DNA from: Methanobacteriota archaeon
Lineage (GTDB): Archaea > Thermoplasmatota > Poseidoniia > Poseidoniales > Poseidoniaceae
Assembly: GCA_002719475.1 (NCBI GenBank)
Contig: PBHQ01000029.1
Coordinates: 16,635 to 25,217 of the forward strand
DNA length: 8,583 nt
Direction of reading: 5' to 3'
Below, one piece after another: positions 1 through 8,500 of the stretch. Position 1 is the stretch's first letter. Each line of letters begins with the position of its first letter. The translations under genes and the position numbers were made by a program. Under the pieces are notes generated by a model. It was given only the letters and a program-made list of their open reading frames with translations. It was not told where the DNA came from and ran no database searches.

Positions 1-119
1 GCGGGCATGTCAGAGGGCGCCATAATGTGGTCCAATTATTGGAGGCACATCAACGCTGCGCGAGTGTGAAGGTCTTGAGCCGCACCATTGAAGACGGTAT
101 GGTCGGTCGGCATACTGTT

Positions 120-246
120 GCCGGGGTGGCGTAGTTGGTGGCGCGTCGGACTCATAGGGCAGCCGAAAGGCACTGTTCGCGCTGAAGTCAATCTCCGTGA
201 TGTCTGAGACATCCGAAGGTCGCGGGTTCAAGCCCCGCTCCCGGCA
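120..246 (+). tRNA. Elongator tRNA-Met (CAT), intron-containing
   Basis: This gene encodes the tRNA that inserts internal methionines. The acceptor stem is GCCGGGG (120-126) with TCCCGGC (239-245), ending in a G-U pair; the discriminator is A246. The D stem is GCGT/GCGC (129-132, 141-144) around a loop containing GG. The anticodon stem is TCGGA (146-150) with TCCGA (212-216). After intron removal the loop reads CTCATAA, with anticodon CAT at 153-155. The variable loop is 217-221, and the T arm is GCGGG-TTCAAGC-CCCGC (222-238). CAT could also mean initiator Met or Ile2. An initiator normally has three G-C pairs at the base of the anticodon stem, which are absent here, and the GCCGGGG acceptor start matches archaeal elongator tRNA-Met as I remember it. 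CCA is not encoded: C-T-T follows A246. No clear TATA box was found upstream. Confidence 0.95.
157..210 (+). other. tRNA-Met intron (bulge-helix-bulge, position 37/38)
   Basis: A 54-nt intron sits one base 3' of the anticodon, the canonical archaeal site. The exon-intron boundaries fold into a classic bulge-helix-bulge. CTCA (151-154) pairs with TGAG (205-208) as the 4-bp central helix, flanked by 3-nt bulges TAG (155-157) and ACA (209-211). Cleavage after the second base of each bulge gives TA|G and AC|A, which leaves a correct 7-nt anticodon loop. The outer helix is the anticodon stem. The inner helix is GGCA (158-161) with TGTC (201-204). Inside it, GCC-GAAA-GGC (162-171) forms a short GNRA-capped hairpin. 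Such introns are removed by the archaeal tRNA splicing endonuclease and the exons joined by RtcB ligase; neither gene is in this window. Confidence 0.92.
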
Positions 247-362
247 CTTTCAGTTGGTATTGAGTCTTTGATTTTCGACACTCACAATTGTTGAGACTGA
301 GTCTAGTGGCATGAGTTTTTAGTTCCGTAGCATAGAAAGGCCGGACACAGGTCGCGGACAGC
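247..362 (+). other. Spacer: tRNA 3' flank and upstream region of the membrane-protein gene
   Basis: This stretch holds no coding region. A T-rich tract at 267-275 (TTTGATTTT) begins about 20 nt past the tRNA and may terminate it. An 8-nt palindrome ACAATTGT lies at 284-291, and TGAGTCT occurs twice as a direct repeat (261-267 and 298-304). TTTTTA at 316-321 is the only AT-rich patch at a plausible promoter distance from the ATG at 363, and it is a poor TATA match. No convincing Shine-Dalgarno motif precedes 363. Confidence 0.3.
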
Positions 363-1286
363 ATGGTCGACATGCAGACAGCGATGTCGGCGGCACGGGC
401 AGACAGAGGTTCTCGAAAACGTAAGGATGGCGACAAGAAGGGTCGTTCCGGGCGTGATCATGGAATCGAAGCTTTCGACCCAGTCAAGCATGTCTCCAAA
501 GAAAGAGCAGACATGTATTCCATGTGGTTAGTAATCGCCTTTTCGATAGTGGTGTCTTTGATGATGCGCTATCTCGTTATGCCTAACATGGATCCTTCAG
601 GGAATCTGGATCTTCTCTGGTTCCTACCTATCGCTCTGATTTTTCTTCTTCCGTCATTGCATAGGATTGCAATGTCCGATGCGGTTGTCGAACATTATGG
701 CAAAGGAACTTGGTTCAGGGCTTCCTTTTTGCACGTATTCACTTGGTTAGCTCTTTCATTTCTATTGGCTAATCCGCCATTCGCTGACATCGGGGAACCC
801 GAAGTTGCAGCTGCTTGGACTATTATGGTAGTAGATGGTGAAGAATTACGCTTGACAGATGATGCTCTAGATGGAAGCGGCCAGATTGAATTTATTCTTG
901 AAGAGGGTGAGGAAAGATTGGATGGCGAGGTTTGGCTTTTGTTTGGAATTAGAGATAACCTGAATTCAGAAGCGGTGCAAGTTTCTGCAACTCTGACCCT
1001 ATTCGATGGAACTGAAATTTCTCTCAATTCATCTGAATCGAGCTTTGACAACTTGAGCGATTGGGGAGATTCGCACCAAGGTGTAAATGGAACCTACGCG
1101 TGGCCGACCTTTGTCGTCAAGGACTATGATAGAGGTATGGCAATTCGATTAGTTACTGATGGATTAGATACGGGTATCCATGTCATCGATTTAACGCTCA
1201 GTGAAGATGGTGATCCGTGGGAAAATTCACGCTCTTATTCTTGGAAAGTTATCGTTAGCGAAGCAGCACTTGAAGAAGCAGAATAA
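363..1286 (+). CDS. Conserved-looking membrane protein of unknown function, three TM segments plus extracytoplasmic domain
   Basis: I do not recognise this 307-aa family. Residues 1-50 are hydrophilic and strongly basic (SRKRKDGDKKGRSGR at about 17-31), suggesting a cytoplasmic tail. Three hydrophobic segments follow at about 54-73, 83-99 and 121-137. With the basic tail inside, this places residues 138-307 outside the membrane. That part is acidic, rich in alternating beta-type sequence and Trp/Tyr, has three Asn sequons (NSS, NLS, NGT) and resembles an Ig-like beta-sandwich by eye only. No catalytic motif was seen. The start is uncertain: in-frame ATGs exist at 363, 372 and 384, none with a strong Shine-Dalgarno; 363 is kept as the longest. 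The stop TAA at 1284-1286 runs straight into the inverted-repeat terminator. The gene converges on rfcS. A role in the cell envelope is inferred from topology alone. Confidence 0.85.
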   Translation: MVDMQTAMSAARADRGSRKRKDGDKKGRSGRDHGIEAFDPVKHVSKERADMYSMWLVIAFSIVVSLMMRYLVMPNMDPSGNLDLLWFLPIALIFLLPSLHRIAMSDAVVEHYGKGTWFRASFLHVFTWLALSFLLANPPFADIGEPEVAAAWTIMVVDGEELRLTDDALDGSGQIEFILEEGEERLDGEVWLLFGIRDNLNSEAVQVSATLTLFDGTEISLNSSESSFDNLSDWGDSHQGVNGTYAWPTFVVKDYDRGMAIRLVTDGLDTGIHVIDLTLSEDGDPWENSRSYSWKVIVSEAALEEAE

Positions 1287-1329
1287 TCAATTGGAAAAAT
1301 GAATAATCCAATTGCATCTTCAATTGGAT
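1287..1329. terminator. Probable bidirectional terminator, three alternating CAATTGGA/TCCAATTG arms
   Basis: CAATTGGA (1288-1295), TCCAATTG (1307-1314) and CAATTGGA (1321-1328) alternate in orientation. The middle arm can pair with either neighbour: loop of 11 nt on the left, 6 nt on the right. The right-hand stem extends to 9 bp (ATCCAATTG with CAATTGGAT). The element lies immediately after the stop of the membrane-protein gene and overlaps the stop codon of rfcS on the other strand, so it is placed to end both transcripts. Archaeal termination mostly relies on U-tracts, and no long T-run is present. The termination role is therefore an inference from position and symmetry; a regulatory or RNA-stability role is also possible. 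Confidence 0.55.
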
Positions 1330-2276
1330 AATGCTTGACAAATCCGTGCTGTCATCGCATCCAATTGCAAGTCTTCTCCGCCACCTTCGACCAATCGGAA
1401 ATCTATCTCTGCCATCAGTTCAGTCAAATCCAATTTGGCGGCTTCGCTTAGGAATTCAGAATTGTACAATTCACGATGTAGTTGGTTGACCATGTCTGTC
1501 CCTGCAAGACCAAATTTGTCGAGTAGTTCGCGCAGGCGTCTTCTTGCAGCGTGAAAACCATCTTCTCTGCAAGCCAGTAGATATGCCTGTAGGGCTTCTG
1601 GAGGAGCGGTTGCATTCGTCTCGTAGATCATCGCTCTGCTAACATGTGGATTAAGAGCTGCAGCAACTTGAAGGGCGGTTATTGCTTTTCGCAAATCACC
1701 TCTGCTGATATCGACTATTGCGATACAAGCATCATCATCCAATTCCACTCCTTCTTCTTTGGCAACATGTTCGATCTGTTGTTTGACATCATCATCTGGT
1801 AGCGGCCTGAATCGGAAGACTGCGCAACGAGATTGAATAGGTTCGATAATTTTGGAGGAATAATTGCAGGAGAGAATGAAGCGGCAAGTTTCAGCATACT
1901 TTTCCATAATTCTACGCAGAGCTCCTTGTGCGTCATTGGTTAGTGCGTCGGCTTCATCGAGGAAAATTATCTTGAAATCCGCACCATGGAGGGGGGCGGT
2001 TCTAGCGAATTGCTTGACTTTGGTGCGGATGCTCTCCAGTTTTCTCTCATCGCTAGCATTCATTTCCAACATATTCTCTCTGAAGCCTTCACCAAATACA
2101 TCTCTAGCGAGGGCCATCGCTGCGGTTGTCTTTCCTGTTCCGGGGGGTCCTGCAAAGAGCAGATGTGGAAAGTCGATATTGGCTGCATAAACGACCAGTC
2201 TCTCGACTGCACTGCTTTGTCCGCGTATTTGGGAAACCGACCGGGGCCGGTGCTTTTCAACCCATAATTCGCTCAT
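1320..2276 (-). CDS. rfcS: Replication factor C small subunit (clamp loader ATPase)
   Basis: This is the archaeal clamp-loader small subunit, an AAA+ ATPase that with the large subunit RfcL opens the PCNA ring and loads it on primer-template DNA. Numbering from the chosen start gives 318 aa, about the usual family length. Landmarks are LWVEKHRPR near the N-terminus (4-12), Walker A GPPGTGKTT (43-51), Walker B with FLDEAD (105-110), sensor 1 at LSCN (135-138), the SRC motif with the arginine finger (149-151), and sensor 2 in RGDLRKAI (192-199). The C-terminal helical collar fills the rest. The start at 2276 (MSELWVEKHRP) matches the family N-terminus. An in-frame ATG at 2322-2324 would add 16 residues unlike the family, so it is not used. 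No Shine-Dalgarno precedes 2276, which would suit a leaderless or weak-leader transcript. The gene is divergent from the giant surface gene and convergent with the membrane-protein gene. No rfcL is visible. Confidence 0.96.
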   Translation of the reverse strand: MSELWVEKHRPRSVSQIRGQSSAVERLVVYAANIDFPHLLFAGPPGTGKTTAAMALARDVFGEGFRENMLEMNASDERKLESIRTKVKQFARTAPLHGADFKIIFLDEADALTNDAQGALRRIMEKYAETCRFILSCNYSSKIIEPIQSRCAVFRFRPLPDDDVKQQIEHVAKEEGVELDDDACIAIVDISRGDLRKAITALQVAAALNPHVSRAMIYETNATAPPEALQAYLLACREDGFHAARRRLRELLDKFGLAGTDMVNQLHRELYNSEFLSEAAKLDLTELMAEIDFRLVEGGGEDLQLDAMTARICQALSN

Positions 2277-2333
2277 GCAGGAGTATGGCTGAGTCGGGGG
2301 GCGATGAACCTTATCACTGACCATTCCTGGTGG

Positions 2334-2352
2334 GGCCGCCCTATGGGCGGCC
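2334..2352. repeat. GC-rich perfect inverted repeat (8-bp arms, 3-nt loop)
   Basis: GGCCGCCC (2334-2341) and GGGCGGCC (2345-2352) are exact reverse complements around TAT. Every position is G or C, in contrast to the AT-leaning flanks. It lies between divergently transcribed genes, 49 nt before the giant gene's ATG and 58 nt before the rfcS start. It could be an operator shared by both promoters or an RNA hairpin in a leader. The sequence does not decide between these. Confidence 0.6.
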
Positions 2353-2390
2353 AGTGCGAAGCATCATAACTCATCAGATTCGTCGCCGAT

Positions 2391-2395
2391 GGTGA
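2391..2395 (+). promoter_or_regulatory. Shine-Dalgarno GGTGA for the giant gene
   Basis: GGTGA matches the archaeal anti-Shine-Dalgarno core and sits 5 nt before the ATG at 2401. This favours 2401 over the in-frame ATGs at 2389, which overlaps the motif, and 2443, which would lose the basic n-region of the signal peptide. Confidence 0.5.
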
Positions 2396-2400
2396 GAGCC

Positions 2401-2502
2401 ATGTCAAGCGCGTCCACAAGATTCCATGTTTCTGGTAAATCAATGATTTTGGTAGCCATGTTTCTACTAGCAGATATTGCTTATCCATTCCTTGATAATG
2501 CC
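2401..2502 (+). other. Putative signal peptide of the giant protein
   Basis: Residues 1-34 give an n-region with Arg7 and Lys13, then a hydrophobic core SMILVAMFLLA (14-24) and possible cleavage after A27 or A34. Asp25 directly after the core is unusual. An uncleaved N-terminal anchor is the alternative. Confidence 0.55.
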
Positions 2503-5500
2503 CCTCTTCAGGATTCGCCTGAAGTTGATTCCGCACCATCTAATGCATTCACTTGGACATATAACTCAAGCATTGACACCCATATCGATTCAACCGTTCC
2601 TTCAAACACCTACGGTTCTGAGACCACGGCCTTGATCGGAGTAAGTGGGACATTTGAATCCCGTATGTTGATTGAGTTCACCTTGAACTTGTCTTCTTCG
2701 ATGACTGTGCATTCTGCGACACTCGATTTGGAATGTTTCAATTCTGATGGCGATGCGACTGAGTTCTACATTACCAATGTCACTTCGGCCATCAATGAGA
2801 CCAATGCTAATTGGATGGGGCCAAATACCTCGCAGTCCTGGGATGTTTTTGGTGCGGATTCAAGCAAGGATAGAGGCGCTTGGGAGCCGAGTGTCGATAT
2901 GCTCAGCAATGGTACTGTCTCCCTGAATATAACCAGACAGATTCAGGTCAGGGCGGCAAATAACTGGAGTTCAGCAAGATACATCATCTCGGGAACCAGT
3001 TCTCAATCTGAGTGTTATACCAGCGATTATAGCAATTCTGCATACCATCCTTCGCTCAGTGTAGTGTTGAGCAATAGCAGTGCAGGCCCAGTTGGAGAAT
3101 TAACTCCTGATTGGATCGAGGATGGTCATTCGTTGATGACCGGAGATTTCATTCTGTCCGCAGATACGACTCCGACGATGTCATGGAAGGATTGGAACGG
3201 AACTGGTGTTGAAGTTCAATTATCTCAATCAAGCGAGTTCCGTCAATCTTCAGATGAAGGTGGTCATTGGACCAGTATGTCGAATGCTTCAATTTTCCAG
3301 ACGGGTACTGGAACCGGTTCGATGACTGTTCCTTCTTCTGAAGCCGTCTCCAATGGTAGCACAATGTTCTACAGAATGCGCTCGATAAGTTCTGATGATC
3401 AAATCGGAAAATGGCAGGGCGGTTGGTTCAATTTACCGGCTCATAACATAACTGACAATGGAGATGGTACGGCAACCATCAACATAACCTCCTCTGACCT
3501 TGGGCTTGATGACAAGACCATTTTGGATGCAGAATTGGATTCTTCTCAAAAGACTACTCCCTTGGGGTCAGAAAGCACAATCAAAGTAGGGACTGACACC
3601 TCTCCTGATACCGAATATAAGACTATGTTAAGATTGAATGCACAGCATCTTGGTCTACCTACGAATGTAACGATTGTCTCCAATGAGTTTGTTCTACAGA
3701 AGAGTTCATCCAGTGGAACCGTACTAGTTTCAGACATCCACGTTGAAAATCACATAGATTGGGTTGAGGAGGATGCTACTTGGAATAGCCCTCTTGGAGA
3801 CAGCAATGATTGGGATATAGAATTGGGAACCTCACTAGCAAACTTCAATGTCTCTTCTAGCACTTCTGAGATTCGATACAATTCTGCTATTGGTTTCCAG
3901 ACTTACGTAGCTATCGGAACCAATGAACCGGTTGACTTTCTGATGGTTGGAAAAATGCCTGAAGAGAACAGTTATTCTTCAAACGAGGTCACATTCCACA
4001 GTACTGAAGCAAGTTCTTCTAGCGATCAACCGTATTGGAAAGTCACTTACAAGTGGTCTGCAAAAACGTACACCTCTGATGTAGAGATTTTGCATCCAAT
4101 CGAGGGTCAAGGAGTATGGAACCTTTCGGGACACAATCTATCTGGAAATACAACCCCCGAATTGACTTGGAAGGCTTCGTCTTCCTCAGGAAATGAGATT
4201 CTGTACCAATTTTCGGATGACAAGTTTTTCCGAAATATCGTCAAAGAAGTAGATACTTCTGTGGATAACGATTTCCAAGTTAGTGATGGTTCGTTTAACT
4301 TGACTGCCAGCCACGGTCTATCTACTGGAAATATGTATTATTGGAGGATGTCTCAGGTAGACAGCAACGGAACTTGGAGTTCATGGAATGAACAGTCATT
4401 CTTCATTACTGATTTGAATTCAACCTACCTTGGAGGAGATCGTTATCAATTCAATCTTCGAGATGGCAATGCTTCCTCGGATGGACTGCATCCAAGTTGT
4501 CAAGATACTTACATCGATGGTGGTACGCCCACTTCAAATTATGATTCCGAAGAAGAGATGCAGGTCTCATACAACACGGTTTTTGGAGGCTCCGAGACGG
4601 CGATTCTGTTCGGCTGTCACTTGCTGACTCATGGCTTGCCAGATGGTTATGCTGTGGTCGAGGCTAAGTTGCGATACAAGATGTCATATGCCAGTGGCAA
4701 TCCATATGTTGGTGCATATGAGAGCCATCAACACAACTGGACCGAAGAAAAAGCAACTTGGAACCAGTTCGACGGTAGAAATTCTTGGGGATCAGTAGGT
4801 GCCAAGGGATGGGAAAGAGGGCAGTTGTTGTCTTCCACTACGATAAGCGGTAGTAGCGAGTCTTGGTTTGAATGGAATGTCACCCTAGGGGTGCAGAATG
4901 CGATGAGAAATGGCGAGAACTTCGATGTTATTCTAGCAGTATTGGGTGCGGGAACCGGAAATAGTAGAGAGGCATTGTTATACGGAAATTCGGTATTCAG
5001 TTCAAGCAATAAGGCTGAATTAATATTCACTTATGTTCCAGGTTCTTCAGCACTTCCTGATGAACCAACTCCTCTTTCTCCAGCCAACGGAAGTTGGTCG
5101 GTCGATGATGGAATAGAACGTTCTGCAATTCCTAATCCGTTATTGAAGTGGAATTATTCTGGAAATACCAACGCTTCAGGTTTCGTCATTGATGTCGATA
5201 GTAATACCTCTTTTGATAGCGCTGATCTGCTATCTTATGGTTCGTGGACCAGCAGTGGATTTGATCTTACGAATATGACCTTCCAGGTTCCAGTAGATCT
5301 CTCCGTCGGCAAGACATGGTACTGGCGTGTAAGAGCAATATCATCTACTAATCAAATCGGAAATTGGAGTCAATACAATCACTTCCATGTTCCAGATCTG
5401 ACAACATGGACGGTTGATTCAGATAGTGCCGCAGTCGAATTGCGACACCAAGAAGCGATGCCGTCCCTCGGAGTTCCGCTGTTTGTTGATACTTGGGTCT

Positions 5501-8500
5501 CTCATTCAGGAACTGATTTGAACAGCAGTCACGGTTCTGATAGTTCCCTGATTCTTGGCGAGAGAAGCGATGGTTCAACTGCAACCGCTCTGATGAAGAT
5601 CCCATTAACAGATATTCCAATGCCGCAGAATGCAACTCTAGAAAGAGCATTGCTCAACCTGTATTGTGAGTGGGGCACTTCATCCACTCAGCGCGTATCT
5701 ATACACGCGGTCAATGGATACTGGAATGAGAGTGCTACTGGCCTTACAAGGGATGGTTCGGCCAACTGGTCTGCAAATTCGACCACTAAATTGAGCGACA
5801 TAAGGCACGATGTTTTCTTCGAAGTTCAGAATGTTTCAGTAACCAATTGGATGTCATTTGACATAACTTATCTCGCTCAGAAAGCACATGCTGCGGGAGT
5901 ATCTCACATCGAATTAGCATTGGTTGGTGATGATGACCGCGGAGAAGTCAAGTTTAGCTCAAGTGACTCCAGTAGCGATCAACCTTGGGCCAATTTAACT
6001 TGGACAACTGGTTCCCAATCCGCTTCCGAGAGCGCTGCTACTGGTGGTGCTCCAGATAGAGAGGTTCTGTGGGACAATTCTAGTGTAGCCCTGCTTCCTG
6101 CTGGAACTCCAACTCTGAATTGGACTCATAGCAATGGAAGTAATATTGATTCATGGAGGCTGTACATGTTCCACGATTCCTCTGATATAAGGGCTGGCTG
6201 GAGTATTCTAGATTCAACTGTAGATGCAGGTTTTACTCTCGCCAATCTCAGTTATACTCCGCCAAGTAATCTAACAAGTGGCAAGTGCTATCTTTGGGCG
6301 GTACAAGCTGTCGATGACCATGTTCTCGGTAGTTTCAGTCAGGGCTACACTTTCTGTTTACCGAATTGGTTGGGCGGAGCGATAAATTCAACCGATGCCT
6401 ACGCAGAGATTCAGGATGGTTCTGCATTGCCACAAATCAATGAGCCAGACTATTTTGAGGATACTTGGTTAGATGGAATCTATACCAATGCCAATCATGC
6501 GAGCAATACCTCTCTTGTTGTGGGTGACCCTCCGCATATGGGGACTTTGGGTGAAGCGACAACTGTCATGATGTACAATCTCAGCGGTAATCCAATCAAG
6601 ACACCTTATGAGGTGGTGAGTGCAACTTTGTCGCTCTACAAGAATTCCGGAGTCTCAAATTCACAGAACATCTCGGTGTCGGTATTGAACTGGGGATTCG
6701 TGGAAGGCGCGGCTACCTGGAACCAAAGAGCCAATGGTAGCAGTTGGAATGCTGGTGGGGCATTGGGGGCTGCAGATGCTGGTCTGCCGCTAGATATTGT
6801 TGAAGTCTCTACAGATGGTTGGTATACATGGGATATTTCGCACGCTGCTCAATTAGGTCACCTCTATGGTCACCAAACCGTATGGTTGTTGTTCCGTTCA
6901 GAAGACAGTACGAAGCAGTGGCACCAATTCGCCAGTTCTGAAGATCCAGACGTCGAGTATCGTCCGAAATTGAATTTGACTTGGCGCAGTGGAAATGGTT
7001 GGACACCTTCAGATTCAACAGGACAAAGTCCAGCCAGTGGTAATGTCATGTGGGACATTGACGCGGAAAGACCGACTCCTCAGAACCCGTTAGAATTCGG
7101 ATGGAATAGCAGTGATTCCAATATTAGTGAATGGGAGTTCCAATATGGAACAAACTCTAGATTTATCGGTTCTTTTGTGCGGACTTGCAGTTCATTGACC
7201 TGTATTGCCAATAGCAATGCTACCCCATATTTCGATGTGGCCAATTTGAGTTTCCACATGCCTATTGATGTCAACACCACTGAAGATGAGTGGATATATT
7301 GGCGAGTGCGTGCAATCCAAGGGGATAGATTGGGTAATTGGAGCAGTCCTATGAGTTTCCGAGTACCTGCGCCTCAGGGTAGTGATGATGGTTCAGGAAA
7401 TCATAGTGTCACCTTGTATAGAGATGCAGTTTTTGAAGAAACAGGAAGTTTGCCGAGTGTGCCAGATACTTGGATTGATTCTGCTGCGACATCAACCAAT
7501 CATGGAAGTAGCACTAATCTGACATTGGGTATGTCGCAGGGTGGTAGTGGAGATGCGAGTATTCTCATCGAATTCGATCTCGGTGAATTGGCCTTCCCAC
7601 AGCATATGATTCCAACTCAGGTTCTGCTCAAGTTGTATCGGTATCAAGTGATAGGGGTCTCGCCGTTGACTATTAGCGCCCATGCTTGTGGAGCTTTCTT
7701 TGAGAATACGGTGACACAGTTATCGGCACCTACTTGCAATGCTACTGAAATAACTCGTTCAACCGTAGGTATGTTCCCTCCAGACGTATGGGTTGAATGG
7801 GATGTCACTTCTTTGGCTCAGTCAAATGTTTTGTCTGGTAACAAGACTATGACAATCATGCTAACTAGTGTCGGTACACCTTCGACAAGTATGGTTTTCT
7901 ACTCTTCTGATTATTGGAACAATTCTCTACGCCCCAAGTTGGAGATTGGATATGTTGACAATGCTAATGGTTCACTTCCTCCCGCTCAGCCAATCTTGAT
8001 TTCTCCTATTGATGGACAAGCTGTGTATCAAGAGGACAATTGGATATTGTCAGCAGATACTCAACCAATGTTGGAATGGAACCCTGTTCAGAATGCAACA
8101 GGATACATTGTCACCATCTCTAACGCTTCAGGCCGAAACAAGTATCGAAGTTGGGAAGATACTGGCTTCAACGGTTCTACCTACCAGATCTCTTCAGATT
8201 TGTCTCCCGGTGAAAAATATGAGTGGTGGGTTCAAGCGATAAATGGCAGTATTCCTGGGCCTTCAAGCAGCAGATGGTCATTCGGCATTGGTTCGCCGGT
8301 AAACAACACGTACAATGGCGATTTGACCTGGACGTACGAACTCAGACAATCCCAAGAGGTTGAAGATTTGTTCCACCCTGATGTTCTAGATGGTTGGATC
8401 GGTAATGCCAGTCCTGCTCAGAGTCATCCAAATGAGGATTTGTTGGTAGGTGAAGGTTGTGGAAGTGGAGCCGGTGTCATGCCATTCCATGAGTGCAAGG

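Larger units (their letters stand above)
2277..2400. promoter_or_regulatory. Divergent intergenic region between rfcS and the giant surface-protein gene
   Basis: These 124 bp must hold promoters for both directions. The clearest element is the GC hairpin at 2334-2352. The best AT-rich patch is ATCATAAC (2363-2370), about 31-38 bp before the ATG at 2401. On the other strand it reads GTTATGAT, some 87 bp before the rfcS start. Neither is a good archaeal TATA box, so the promoter assignment is by position only. Confidence 0.4.

Noticed and set aside
1..69. Open frame from the left edge to TGA at 67-69 as the 3' end of an upstream gene
   Set aside because: Only 22 codons are visible and the translation matches nothing I recognise; too short to support.
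157..210. Box C/D-like motifs in the tRNA intron (CTGA at 182-185, GTGATGT at 197-203, CTGA at 205-208)
   Set aside because: The order and spacing leave no room for a guide between the C-like box and the adjacent CTGA, and CTGA at 205-208 overlaps the splice helix; chance is more likely, unless the released intron is circular.
10..231. 73-aa minus-strand frame
   Set aside because: Its start lies in the T arm of the tRNA and it reads through the whole tRNA gene; a shadow of the structured RNA.
261..304. TGAGTCT direct repeat in the spacer after the tRNA (261-267, 298-304)
   Set aside because: Seven bases over about 40 nt is weak, and no att-site or integrase evidence accompanies it despite the adjacent tRNA.
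1864..2190. 108-aa plus-strand frame opposite rfcS
   Set aside because: Antisense shadow of conserved AAA+ coding sequence; no start context or recognisable protein.
4728..5030. 100-aa minus-strand frames inside the giant gene (also 5348-5650)
   Set aside because: They oppose a continuous frame with clear domain structure and their translations show no motif; composition-driven shadows.
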